DNA of 64,000 nt from Acanthosepion pharaonis (Eukaryota; Mollusca; Cephalopoda; Sepiida; Sepiidae): positions 62,001-126,000 of the forward strand of contig CAHIKZ030001816.1 of assembly GCA_903632075.3 (NCBI GenBank), read 5' to 3'. Under the pieces are notes generated by a model. The model did not search any database. It saw only the letters and a list, made by a program, of their open reading frames with translations, and had not been told where the DNA came from. Shown here in pieces: positions 1 to 11,019 of this stretch (positions within the stretch are counted from its first letter, which is position 1; every line of letters starts with the position of its first letter). The translations under genes were made by a program, and so were the position numbers.

Positions 1-1009
1 AAATAAATGATAAAATTAAATTGCAAAGAAAAAATAAACAAATTAATAAATATTCCCAGAAGGGAGATGTGTTATAAGCAGTAATGGTGGGCCATTACTT
101 ATCTTTGTTACATCCGGGTATCATGAGTTGTGTGCCCTTGTTTTATCGTTGTATTCTTGACTTGGTAATAAATGGTTAAACCCAGCAGATGTTGTGAGTG
201 AGAAAGCCCTAAATGAATGCACCCAACTAAAAAGATAAAACAGAATACTTCCTTTCTTTTTGCAATTTGAAATATTGGCAGAATTCACCTTGTATCTATG
301 GACATCAATGAAACCAAAATTCTCTAAACGTTTTAGCAACAATTATACATTGATTCTCTCACACCAGTAACTTTAATTTTCATATTCTTTGAACTTACTT
401 AACCCACTGTATTTATCCATACACACTAATAAAGAGAATAGTTTAATTTATTTTTTCTGTATATCATGAAATAAAAATGCTAAAACTATTAGAAATATAC
501 TCATATACTTATATACACAAGACTCAGTTTTTATGTTTCAGAGTCAAAATGAAAATTATTATTTTTACACTACAATAACTTACTAATGTCATTTAAATTC
601 TGGTTTCTCACATAGGAATTACTATAAAAATTAATTTTTTTATGAATGTTAATACCATACATTCATTTTAATATCTATTTATGTTTTATAAAATTTGATT
701 ACATTGTGAATCATATTTTGAATAGTTATGCCTTGACAGATAAATACTTATGAAACCAGTAAGAGATGCTACAATTCAAAATTTCTTTCACAGTTAAAAA
801 ATTATCATCATTCTTAGTATTTTTATTTCTCTGTAAAACATCTCCAAGTGTCAACTGCAGGAGCAATCACTTTCCAGTGATATGTAACCTTAGAATGAAA
901 CTGTGAAAATTGAAGAGAGCCAAGGCAGGACACAAATTGCAATATGAAAGATTCCTGAATGACATGGAATTGAAGGAGAAGTATACAATGTTAAAAACAG
1001 ATGCAGTGA
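1..1009. other. AT-rich sequence without recognisable gene
   Basis: I see no exon, RNA gene or mobile-element domain here. A short open frame near 910-1095 lacks an ATG start and resembles no family I recognise. The sequence is AT-rich like the introns further right. Confidence 0.5.
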
Positions 1010-1560
1010 ACTTATTGGGCTCGTCTATTAGCCCAATCTTACCTTCTTCAAGTAATGCACTATTCCAACTTTCATTCGTAAATCTAACCCTCTGATTGGT
1101 TCATTTCTACCAATCAGGTTGCCCGCACGTGCACTTCAAAGTTCTTGGCACAAAATCGTTCTGGAGCCACCCACGTGATCATGACCTCTTAAAAAGAACC
1201 CAAAGCACGTGTGACCACAAAGATGCAGACCTGGGCAGATCAGCAGCAGACCATTTTTCGACTGCTCACTCAAGCTTAAAAATGTGACGACTACAATTCC
1301 CGTCTTGTGAATTGAGACAAATCTTTCCCGTTCAATATCTTCTACAAACTTCTTCATCATTCAAGAATCGCAAACTATACATTCTCTTTGATCATCTACG
1401 ATAAATCAGTCAGTCCAGTAAACACAGAGAAACGCTAATCTAATCCATGTCACTTGCGATTATAATTTTCCCGTGCAAACGAAACCACAACTGACTCACT
1501 CACAAACTCGACTCGAAGATTACTCTGTGAATACAAAGAACTTCTACTCACAAGACTTTA
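1010..1560. other. GC-richer island with three CACGTG sites and two hairpins
   Basis: Composition rises clearly above the surroundings. It holds short perfect hairpins at 1013-1036 (arms ATTGGGCT/AGCCCAAT) and 1092-1117 (arms CTGATTGGT/ACCAATCAG, a CCAAT-type motif). Three palindromic E-boxes, CACGTG, lie at 1126, 1172 and 1206. This could be the regulatory part of an old LTR or another repeat, or a promoter. I could not find matching terminal duplications, and no coding exon follows it. Confidence 0.3.
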
Positions 1561-1656
1561 CTTATCCAAAGTGAATTATTAACACTCACTACAATTTAAG
1601 TAAATACTATTATTGAACATATTTCTTACTTACAGTTAAGGGTAGACTACTTCTGA

Positions 1657-1711
1657 ATGACTCAATTCTAAAAACATAATAATGGATGACTCAATTCTAA
1701 AAACATAATAA
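1657..1711. repeat. Two-copy 29-bp tandem duplication
   Basis: A 26-bp block beginning ATGACTCAATTCTAAAAACA occurs at 1657-1682 and again, identical, at 1686-1711. This is a recent-looking local duplication. Confidence 0.85.
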
Positions 1712-2029
1712 CATAACTAAACACTAATTACAATTTTCATAAAGACTGTAATACAAATACACAAAACACAAAAAGGACATACAAAAAACTTCAGTTACTA
1801 CGAACATGCCAACACAATAACATCTTGTAAAATATTTTGTATATAATATTTTTATTTGTATATAAATGCATTTGTTTGTTTGAATTGCATGCATGTTTTG
1901 CCTTGTTTATATCAAGAATTATTTATTGTTGTGGATGCAAGAGAAGATCACACAACCTGACATAAAAAAAAAAATTCCTTCTGATTTATTTCAATACTAT
2001 AGCAAAATTCTTAGTTCATTCTGCGCATC

Positions 2030-2350
2030 CCCAACAAACTAAATTAGATTGGAAGTGGGGCACATTAAGTGAAACTTTAGTAACATCAGCAAACGAAACC
2101 ATCCCAAAGAAAACTAGACAAGGAAAAAAGGAATGGATGAAAGATGAAATTCTTAACATTATGAAACAGCAAACAATGCCAAGGTATAGTACAGAATATA
2201 GGACATTGTGCAAAGAAATTAGGAACAAATGCAAGCAAGCAAAAAATTGAGGGACTCAATGAAAAGTGTGCAAAAATAGAAAGAATGCATATGCATAAAA
2301 TAAAAGAACTAACAGAACTAAAGGACTGGGTAAGATGATAAACTATATCC
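2030..2350 (+). mobile_element. RTE-like LINE fragment (endonuclease-RT linker)
   Basis: The + strand reads as a decayed piece of the linker between the endonuclease and reverse-transcriptase domains of an RTE-type LINE. Visible blocks are a lysine-rich KKEWMKDEILNIMKQQ stretch, then YRTLCKEIRNKCKQAKN, then, after a stop and frame change, MHMHKIKELTEL. This order matches my memory of RTE-type polyproteins of molluscs and flatworms. No EN or RT catalytic motif is included and stops interrupt it, so it is a fossil. Confidence 0.5.
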
Positions 2351-2359
2351 AACAGCAAG

Positions 2360-3821
2360 GCATCTGATCAGGAGGCTTTGAAGATCATGGAACCACCTCT
2401 TAATTGCTGGTGTTCCCAGGTCCAACCTGACCCGGGGTGGTAGCACCTGTTAGGGTCCCAGCTATGGGCAAATAGTTAGCCCTGATACTGAGGTAAAAAG
2501 CATTATGAATGTGTAAAACTAGGTTTTAATACCAGAAATACTCTAAAAAAATTATTACTAGAAATAAATTTTTGAAGATGAAAAACTATTACCAGCAATA
2601 TATTTAAAAAAAAAAAATATTACCAGCAATACATCTTTTAAAATTATATTATCAGCTATAATTTTTGAGAAAAATATTACCAGAAATAGATTTTTGACAA
2701 AACAAAAATATTATCAGGTAAAAAAGTTGTCGGCATTAAATGACTCATTGAGGTTGATATGCCATAAAATAAAACAAACCAAACAAACCAATTTATCAGA
2801 AGCATAGCATGGGATAAACAACATAGATTTGAGTGGAAATATCTGCTTCATTAATAATATTTAAAACTCCATCAAACTAGGAGAATTAGTGTTATTAAAA
2901 TACTTTTTTCTATAATTGCAGATTTTTTCAACATGAAATAAAAAAATTAGTTCCATATTAGGCTTTTATTAGTACTAATAATGATGATTGTGTTCTTAAC
3001 AAATTTAACTTTTGCTACATTTGTTTTCTAAACAATGAATATTTAATCATTTTAATTGCTTTACCAAAGTTAAAATATTTACTTTATCATAGCATAGATA
3101 AAAAATATAATTTTATCAATTTACATGTATCCATAATTTACACGTGATTTACAATGATGCTTTTAAGCACTGAAATAGATTTGAAAGAACTGAGTATAAT
3201 AGAATCTTACCATTTTTGGAAGAGGCAACCATTGTTTCACTTATCCTTGGTTAGCTCATTCAGCAAAAATGTCTTGTTAAAAAATGTTATTAAACTAAAA
3301 CTGTTTGGCAAAATATATTTGAAAGGAATAAAATGCAAATAAAAAACAAAAAAAATAAAAAAGGCATGTCTTAATTCTTAAAATAATTAACTGTACTACT
3401 TCAGTTAGGATTCTCATACAAGCTCACCACATATATTTTCCAAATACTATTATGTATTTTGAAAATATAAGAAAATAATCAATCTTAAATCTCTCAAAGT
3501 CTGAATCATCAGATCCTGAGGAGAAAAACTTAAATTAATAATAAAAAATGTTTTAGTTCATTGCCTATTGAAATGTTTTATTTAATTCATTTCATTTTCA
3601 TTGTAGAAATTCAAGTATATTTCTAAGTGGGAGTAAATTTTGTCTCTGCTGTTATCAAATGAGTTTATTGTGTATCACAAAAAATGTTACCAATTAAAGA
3701 AAACATGGACTTTATAACAATTATAATGTAAATAATGAACATTTCATTTTCTTTTTCTTCAACCAAAATGTTGAACTTTTTCTTCTAGTAAAAATAAGAA
3801 AATAATTAAAAAATCTTTTTT
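2360..3821. other. AT-rich intergenic sequence, no gene seen
   Basis: It holds a cluster of near-repeats around 2520-2720 in which a 'ttaccagcaata' type phrase recurs about every 50-60 bases, an old degenerate tandem. The open frame at 3154-3342 has no domain I recognise. Nothing else is supported. Confidence 0.5.
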
Positions 3822-5160
3822 TATATACAATGTCTCTTCAGGATCTGTAGCGGGCTGTCCAGTGGCCCCGTATCATGGAAAGGGGTGAACGAGGTCACAA
3901 GAGGCCCGCTAACATTTTTGAAGACGTTAAATCTGACCGTGAAACAATATGGACGACAGAACGAGGATATATATGATATATAGAGTTTATTCTAAAAAGG
4001 AAAAGGAAATGAAGATGGTCGGAAACGGTGGAGGTGCTGGAGGTGCTGGATACTGCAGGAGGCGGATGCAGGGATGCGGATGCTGCAGGAGTGAGCGGAT
4101 GCTGCAGGAGTTTTAGTGCAGGCATTGATGGTCGAGGTTGGCAGTTGCTAGGTTGGCGTTGGTGGGGGGTGAAGCTGATGTGGGTTGTTGCTAGGATGAT
4201 CGCTTGTTGGTTGTTGATGTTGAGTGATGCCAGGATGATCTTTGTTGGTTGTTGAAGCTGAGTCGTTGCCGGGGTGCCAACTTGTTGCTGAAGTTCGTGT
4301 TGCCAACGTTGGTTGTCATTGCCGGGATGCCAACTTGACGTGTTGGGAAGGAAGAGAGAGAAAGAAAGTTCCCAACTATCGTCAAGTTGGCAGACAAAAA
4401 AAATGGGGGCGTAACTTAATACACAGCCCGTGATCGGCGCCCTTGGCCAATGAAGGCCAAGGGACCTGCGTGAACGACCGTTTCGGCCGCCGACAGCCTC
4501 CCCAAAGCTTGGGAGAAATCACTGTCTTGTGTCGAGGGGGACCAGCAAGAGAAATTGGCTAAGCTAACCGAAAAGTCTCTATAAAAAAATACTACAAGGT
4601 TAGCTAAAGATAACTAATGTCTAAAAATGACTAGAAGTATATTACAACTAGGTTTGTAATATAGCCTAACTAAAAAAGGGGATTTGCTGGTCCCTCTGAC
4701 GTGTTAAGAGTGTGTGAGGAGTATGAATGAGAGGTCAAGGTCGAAATGACCTGTTCCTCCGCCGGTTCAAGGATGGAAGGAGGAGGTAACTCCGACAGAT
4801 CTCCACAAGTTCTTATCTTTTGCAGTTCTTAGCAATTTCTCCCATTTCCTCTTCTGTCATCCATTTTTGTAAACTTGTTAGATAGGTTATTTGGTGTTTC
4901 ACTCTGCCCCTCTTACCTTCATTGTTCTGTGAGTGTCAAATTCTCCAAGTCTTCTTTCATTATGTGTCATAGAAATTTTAACTGTCTCTTTCTGATTCTA
5001 AGTATAAGTGTCCTTTTTGTTCCCATTGTCCTTAAAACTTCCTTATTACTTATTGTTCCATCCATGGTATTCTCAGCTATATCCTTCTGACAAACCACAT
5101 CTCTTCTCTTTATTTGTGAAAGAATTGTCCAGCATTCACTGCCATACAAAAGATATATAT
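3822..5160 (-). mobile_element. RTE-like LINE 3' end, split by a solo LTR
   Basis: Read on the minus strand, 4967-5149 encodes the C-terminal part of an RTE-type polyprotein (MYGSECWTILSQIKRR, later RTLILRIRKRQLKFL). The same 3' region recurs at 30836-31200 and 40672-41200 in this window. Its terminal block 'atgtctcttcagga' is at 3830-3845 and the rest resumes at 4798, so the LTR at 3846-4797 was inserted into it. The reading frame is broken elsewhere as well. The 3' end faces left. Confidence 0.7.
3846..4797. mobile_element. Solo LTR, 952 bp, with 4-bp target duplication
   Basis: The element begins TGTAGCGGG and ends CTCCGACA (TG...CA) and is flanked by direct GATC repeats at 3842-3845 and 4798-4801. 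It is much more GC-rich than its surroundings and interrupts an RTE-like LINE. An AT-rich TATA-like block lies near 3968. A G-rich region at 4028-4340 is built of short imperfect repeats (GGAGGTGCTG, then GATGCCAGGATG variants). No internal retroviral-type genes are present, as expected after LTR-LTR recombination. Orientation and family are not determined. Confidence 0.7.
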
Positions 5161-5592
5161 TTACTAGTATACTGTGCGAATAACATCAGTAACAAAAACT
5201 AATAGTAAATACTTTGTAATCACTGGACTTTAAAATTATTAATTTGCATTAATATTCTATTAATTTTCTCCATTTTTCTGGCTTTTTATAAATGCTTTAT
5301 GATGCATTTAAACTGCAGAAGTTATGAATAAAAACTTTTAAAAATAGTCAAAATTTATAATGAAACTCCACATATGCATCATCATCGTCTCTTATATTCA
5401 TTGCTTTTATTTTTTTTTTATTTTCTTACATGTTTCATACCATAAATATACAATTGCACCTAATGTGACTTTTTAAAAATAATCTTGAATTTAAGAAAAT
5501 GTATTAAAATAATGGAGTTTGCTACTAACAAGAAAATGGGAAAAATTGATAGTTATTCAATTGATAATATTAATTGATTGTGTGCACTTCTC

Positions 5593-6073
5593 TTTTTTTT
5601 TTTTTTTTTTTTTTGACGATGATGCACAAGGTCTAAGAAGTAGAAGATTACAGATTAAGAGGCACAGTTTATGAGGGTATGTGGGAAAGATAGTGGTCGA
5701 CCCAAGATTTGAACAGGCCAAAATTATTGTGATCAGTGAAGCATCCTCTTGAAGCAGTAGTTTGTGAGAAGAACCTGCTTGAGTGGAACTTATATCTCAC
5801 CACTGGAATATGAATGGAATGAGGGTGGTTCACTACAATGTGTGAAGCATAGTGGGTTTTAGCTGTGAAGGTTAGAACTGGTGGAACTAAGAAATATAGT
5901 TCATCTGAACACTTTCCATGGATATAGTGATAGAGCAGTGAGAGGTTTGTGACATTTTGCCTGTGATCAACAACTTTCCTGTTGATTATAGCTTCAAAAT
6001 GTTTGCTAATGACACTGATGAGGCTGAGATAGGGATGAGTGCTCACTTGCATTCTTGAAAACAGGACATGCAC
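5593..6073 (-). mobile_element. Jockey/CR1-like LINE, 3' terminal fragment with poly(A) tail
   Basis: On the minus strand the open frame 5669-6073 encodes the extreme C-terminus of a LINE polyprotein: NVTNLSLLYHYIHGKCSDEL, a VPPVLTFTAKT block, IPVVRYKFHSSRFF and a final KSWVDHYL. This is the usual end of Jockey/CR1-group ORF2 after the RT domain. The run of T at 5593-5614 is its poly(A) tail on the opposite strand. The copy is 5'-truncated and carries no RT catalytic motif. Related fragments are at 9860-10360 and 31600-32520. Confidence 0.75.
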
Positions 6074-6351
6074 TTAACACCTTCTACAGAATTGGGAAGG
6101 ATTTCTCTTTCAAGCAGCAGTTAAATAATTTCACTAAGATCGAAAGAACAACTACTGGGATTTTATCTGAACTTAGGGTTAAGAATTTTGATGTTTTGAG
6201 ACTCAGCTGGGATAAAAATATTACTAAGATTGTGTTCAGTGAGATGGGGGAAGTCAGGAAGGAGATAGCCTTGTTATCTAATGTTGCAAAGATTGTGAAT
6301 TCATTCTGTTATGATGTTGATTTGGGGTTAGTAGAGACAAATGCCAAATAA
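6055..6351 (+). CDS. Unrecognised short open frame, 98 residues, no ATG start
   Basis: The frame is open for 98 codons and ends with TAA. It reads as a mixed charged/hydrophobic protein segment (FSFKQQLNNFTKIERTT, then ELRVKNFDVLRLSWDK). There is no ATG at its head, which overlaps the LINE fragment on the other strand. I see no splice acceptor that convinces me. It could be part of a retroelement gag or env, or chance. I do not recognise it. Confidence 0.2.
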   Translation: MKTGHALNTFYRIGKDFSFKQQLNNFTKIERTTTGILSELRVKNFDVLRLSWDKNITKIVFSEMGEVRKEIALLSNVAKIVNSFCYDVDLGLVETNAK

Positions 6352-6359
6352 CACATAAC

Positions 6360-8699
6360 AATAAAAAGGGTTTTAATAGCTTGGTAAAAAGGTACAGAAA
6401 TCGCCTGAGTAGTCAATAACTAGCTCAGCTAAGAACTTCTCTGTCTATCTGTCTTTTACCATGTCAACTGACATGCCACTATTTAAAGTCTTTGTTCGCA
6501 GACAAGTTCATCTTCAAGAGGGGTGGTAGGTTTCCGACACAACACTTTCTTAATTATTCATTAATGTAAATGAAGCGAGTGTTTTTTATGAACAGTTTCA
6601 AAGGCATTGTTAAATTAAAAAATTGTTTAAATCCCTCAGGTAGTGGGAGTGGGTTCTTATTTTTGGAATACCAAGCAGAAGCAGATTGCTATATAAGAGA
6701 AAGGAGGAAGCAGAAAAAGTTGTAAGAGGAAAAGAGTCAGAAAACCAGGAATTGTATTTAGTTGGATTGGTCAAACTCAAAGTAAACAGAATTCTAATAG
6801 TTCTACTACTGGTAAATTGGAAAGGAAGTAATCAAGGCTTAAGGTCACAGGTATCAATTTCCCTCCAGCTCACTTCTCTGGAAGGGGTTGGTTAGTACAT
6901 GCTCTTCACTCTGATTCATTTTGTTTAAATCACATGCTATTTCGGCAAGATAGCAACAAAAGTAAAATTGGGCACCATTGTTTAAACAACAAAATGGCAT
7001 TAAACTTTACATTTTTCAATTCTTCAATCATCTCTTTTTAGTTTTTATTTAATAAAATATTGTGACTGAATGAATTTCAAAATGGCACTAAAAATTACAA
7101 ATAAATTTTTGTAAAGAAAAGTAGATTCTTTTTAACGTCCATTCTGAAAGAAAATGTTTTTTAAGCAAGCACCAATTATCAGTTTTATTGAGTTATTTTT
7201 TATAAGATTCCTGATAAATTTTGAGTTCACACTTAATATTGCATACTATAGCATAAGTAAATGTTTTACTAAAAAGGATATTGATGAATACCCAAAATTA
7301 CCTGCCAAAATTACACACCAGATATCGAAAAGTGAGGGGTGAAACAACTCCAAATAATATTTCCACAAAATTTTCTAATAAAATAACCTATAGGTGAATG
7401 AATTGTATAAATTCATTCATTAATAAATAAGTCCTAAAACATTTCGTTTGAATCAGAGAATTTCCTGATTTTTGGCAAATATTTTAAAACTAGGGTAGGA
7501 ATTTTTTTTCATTTCGGAAAAAAAGCATCCATTTTGATTTTTTGGTGGTACCCAATAACATTAAATGTCCCGATTGTAAAATCTTTATATGTTAAGGCAT
7601 TAACACGATGCTAAATAAGAAATTGCCAAACTTTTTTTTTAACGGTTGACAACCAGAACAGTCATTACCTTATCCACCAATAAAACACCACTTATATAAT
7701 TTTAAATTTGATATAATAATTATACCTAAATACGAAACTTCTACAACAAAATTATTCTGTATATTTTGGTTGCCGGTAAGGCGTCGGTAGCCATAGCAAC
7801 ATTTCATCAAAAGCTAAAGATATGATGAAAAAAGTGAGTCTTTTCATATTCTTGTTTTTTTTAAAACAAATTTCTACAAACTGAAAATCTGTAACATCAA
7901 CTTTGGATGTCAAAATCGAAATATTCTTATTACATTTTTTCGATTTACCTAATTTTTTCGTCATTGTAAAATTGAATTCAGAAAAAGTTTTCCTACTTTC
8001 TATATTCAGTTTTTGGTTCGTATACTAAAGTATTAATTAATTTTATAATTTTTAAGCTCACTAGTGTAACTAATTTTCGAACTGCTGTAATCCAACCTTT
8101 ATTTCTTTTATAAAATTTTCTTCTTTCTAGCGAGATCAATTGGATCATCAATGGCTTATTAATTAACCTGTTTATTGTTGTTTTTAAATCGAGCTTACAA
8201 AACCGTGAAAATTGTTTGTTTTGTTTTTGTTTTTTTTTTGGTGGGGGGTGATTAGAATGTTGCTTCTCGTCCTTAAGTTGTTTTTTTTGTTTACTATTTT
8301 AAATTTTTCAACCAGACACAAATTATATTCAAGGGAAGTAACTCTTGTCTACAAACATATTCATAATATGGGCACTTCGATGTGAATAAGCATGTTTCGC
8401 TTGAGATCATTTACAACTGAATAGCGAGTTCAATCCTCAATAGGTGGTCCATACTCGTGGTCCTGTACCACATAAAAATTACGCTAAATCACTATATATC
8501 CAAAAATGTTATCCTCTGTAGACTTTGCAGAAAAAATTACTCAGTTTTTTTTTTATAAAGTAATTTATTTAGTAAGTTATTTTTTTCTGAATAAACGTCC
8601 AAAACAAGGATGATGAAAAAGTTCAAATCTAGTCTCATAAATTCAAAATGTAGGAAAAACAAGTAATATAGAAATCAAGAAAGTCCAAAAGGCAAAATA
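6360..8699. other. AT-rich sequence, no gene seen
   Basis: I find no exon or element domain. A slightly GC-richer piece at 6380-6560 resembles LTR-type sequence in composition, but I found no terminal duplication. Short frames at 6686-6895 and 7154-7342 have no recognisable domain. Confidence 0.45.
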
Positions 8700-9850
8700 A
8701 ATAGGGTTAGCGCATTGTAAATTGTATCATTTTTTTGACTAATCAGAAGATCCGTAGTAATTAAGAAATGTAATTTTGTGTTTATAATCGGGCTGTAATT
8801 ATAAAGTACGGAAGACCAACCAGAATACAATTAAGTTGCGTTATTTCAGTTATGCATTGTTCTCCGCTGTTAAGGCCTTTTACTTTTGTGAAACACGTGT
8901 GGAGAAGTTAATTTGATTTTTCAATTTCAACTGATAAGGGTACCTACAAGTATCAGTATCATCTTATGAAATTTATGATCTTATTTTTATAATCTCAGTT
9001 AGGACATTTTTCCATAAATGAAATATCAAAATTAATAATAAATAATTAATAATAAAGTGAATGGAGATACAAATAACACAGTAAAATGTAATAAATGCAC
9101 ATAAAATTATAGAATTTTATGTACACTTCTGATAAAATTTCATAAGAAAGGTACCTATGAATTAATTAGATACCTTTTTTATGAAATATGAAATTTAATC
9201 TCACTCTTAACAGTCTTATTTTAATTTCTTTATAATATATTTTCCATAAAGCATCGTAAACATAAAGGTGAAAGCTAAGTACAAAAAAAAAAAATTAGAG
9301 CGCTGAAAGTTTTCCTTAAAAATAACGAGGTAAATAATTTGTTCACTTAAATCTAAATAACTTCCCTTTTCGGCATCCGTAGAACAAATTATGATCACGT
9401 AAATCCGTCAATATGTCATTCATTACCTGTCAAGTGATGCTTTGTTTTATTTTCAAATTACATCTTTTCGGCGCAGAAGCTAAGTCAACCTTGGTTCAAA
9501 ATATTTTAAATAAACTTTAAATAATTTCTGATTTTCTTAAAATAAGTTTTGAAAAAATGATAATTGATTTTTAAAAGAATTTCAAAGTGAGATTTTTATC
9601 TTTTTTATAAAATGGAAAAAAATGGATGCCATAATTGATTATCTGTCAATTTTGCTGACTCAAAAAAACAAGATTTTTAACAAAAATTTCGGACATGCTC
9701 GGAACGATTAAAAAATGTAAAACAATACCCCCAAAATACTTTGATCTTTCCTCTTAATAATAACATGAACATTTAGATGATAAAATTTTGTTTTTGTCAA
9801 GTTTGTCGTCTTTTTCATCATGCTATGCATTTTTTAGCAATCTCACGGAG
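8700..9850. repeat. Interspersed repeat, copy A (~1.1 kb)
   Basis: This segment is a diverged direct copy of 36350-37530. Shared landmarks in the same order include 'aagaccaaccagaatacaat' (8813 / 36466), 'ttctccgctgttaag' (8860 / 36512), 'aagggtacctacaag' (8936 / 36588), 'gagcgctgaaagttttcc' (9299 / 36964) and 'tcatcatgctatg' (9816 / 37505). Differences are substitutions and short indels. There is no coding potential. It abuts a LINE fragment on the right. Copy B lies inside a larger composite repeat, so this is probably a piece of a non-autonomous mobile element. Confidence 0.8.
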
Positions 9851-9859
9851 GTACCTATG

Positions 9860-10360
9860 AAAAAATGGTCAGTTCCCTGTACCACTCCAGTAAGTACCTG
9901 CCTTCTCCTGCTATCCCCTACATTTACAAAAGTCAGATCAGACCGAAAATGGAGTACTGCTGCATATGGGCAAGAGCTTTCCAGTTTTTATAGTTCAAAA
10001 ATGTCTTCATATTCTTGTGGGTGACAAATTATTTTCCAATCTGCAATTCCTTTCTCACAGACGAAACATCACAATTCTCTCTCTGCTCTATCACTATTTC
10101 CATGAAAAGTGTTCAGATGAATTACATGCCTTAGTTCCACCAGTTCTAACCTTCATGGCTAAAACCTGCAAAGCCACTCACATTGTAGTGAACGTTCATA
10201 TTCCATTGGTGAGATGTAAGATGTTTCCCTGATCATGACAATCTTAACCTGTTCAAGTCTAAGGTCAACTGTTATCTTCCTGACAACTACTTACTATGTA
10301 ACCTTCTACCTAGCATGGCTCTTTGTACAGGGGAACATCATTGTAAAAAAAAAAAAAGAA
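9860..10360 (+). mobile_element. Jockey/CR1-like LINE, 3' terminal fragment
   Basis: Several frames together encode the end of a LINE polyprotein. A decayed form of the usual 'IYKSQIRPxMEYC' block is at about 9925-9965. It is followed at 9966-10232 by FLSHRRNITILSLLYHYFHE, CSDELHALVPPVLTFMAKT and a truncated end. This is the same family as 5593-6073, but on the + strand. It finishes with an A-run at 10348-10360. It is truncated and frameshifted. Confidence 0.7.
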
Positions 10361-11015
10361 AATTAACAAGATATGATTGTAGATGAACTTTAGATAATTT
10401 ATGCAAATTAACAAAGAAATATTTTTCTGTTTTTATTGTAGTAGGGTTACAAATCAGATAGAAATATACTAGCATTTTTATAGTTGATTAAAAAAACTAA
10501 GTAAAAGTACAAATAATAAAATTGCATCTGTTTGATTTTTTAATTGCTGTATTGCAACTGAAAAGAGGAATATTGTCACATTAGAAGCATCTATAAAATG
10601 TTCTCTTAGATGCATATGAATAAATGGAATTACAAATAAACATTAAAGCCTTTATTTTTTATTCAATCATGTCATTAAAAATTTTGAACATTTTTAATAA
10701 TTTATAATGGATATGTATAAGAGAACTTCATTTGCAAAAATGGTAATATATGTTGCAGGAGTGTGATTGTTTGATAAACACATCTGTTATTTCATTCAAT
10801 GTTGGTAAAAAAAAAATGATTTAAGTTATGAAAAAGTAGAGCTTACATAAGTCTTTCACATTTTCAGGCCAAATAATCTATTTATGTTGCTACAAGAAAC
10901 ATCAGAAGTGCTCTTGCATTTACTGCTGGTAGTAATGACAGACACATCACTGTAAGTGAAGAATAGAAGTAAACAAAACTTCAAACAATATCAGCTACCA
11001 AGCTTCTGTTCTTCT
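10361..11015. other. AT-rich sequence, no gene seen
   Basis: There is no recognisable exon, RNA or mobile-element domain. Confidence 0.5.
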
Positions 11016-11019
11016 GACA

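Noticed and set aside
910..1287. Open frames on the + strand read as possible exons
   Set aside because: No ATG in the first, no family resemblance and no convincing splice sites. The second overlaps the GC-rich island with hairpins.
1010..1650. Another solo LTR
   Set aside because: GC content and motifs fit, but I could not find TG...CA ends with a matching 4-5 bp duplication.
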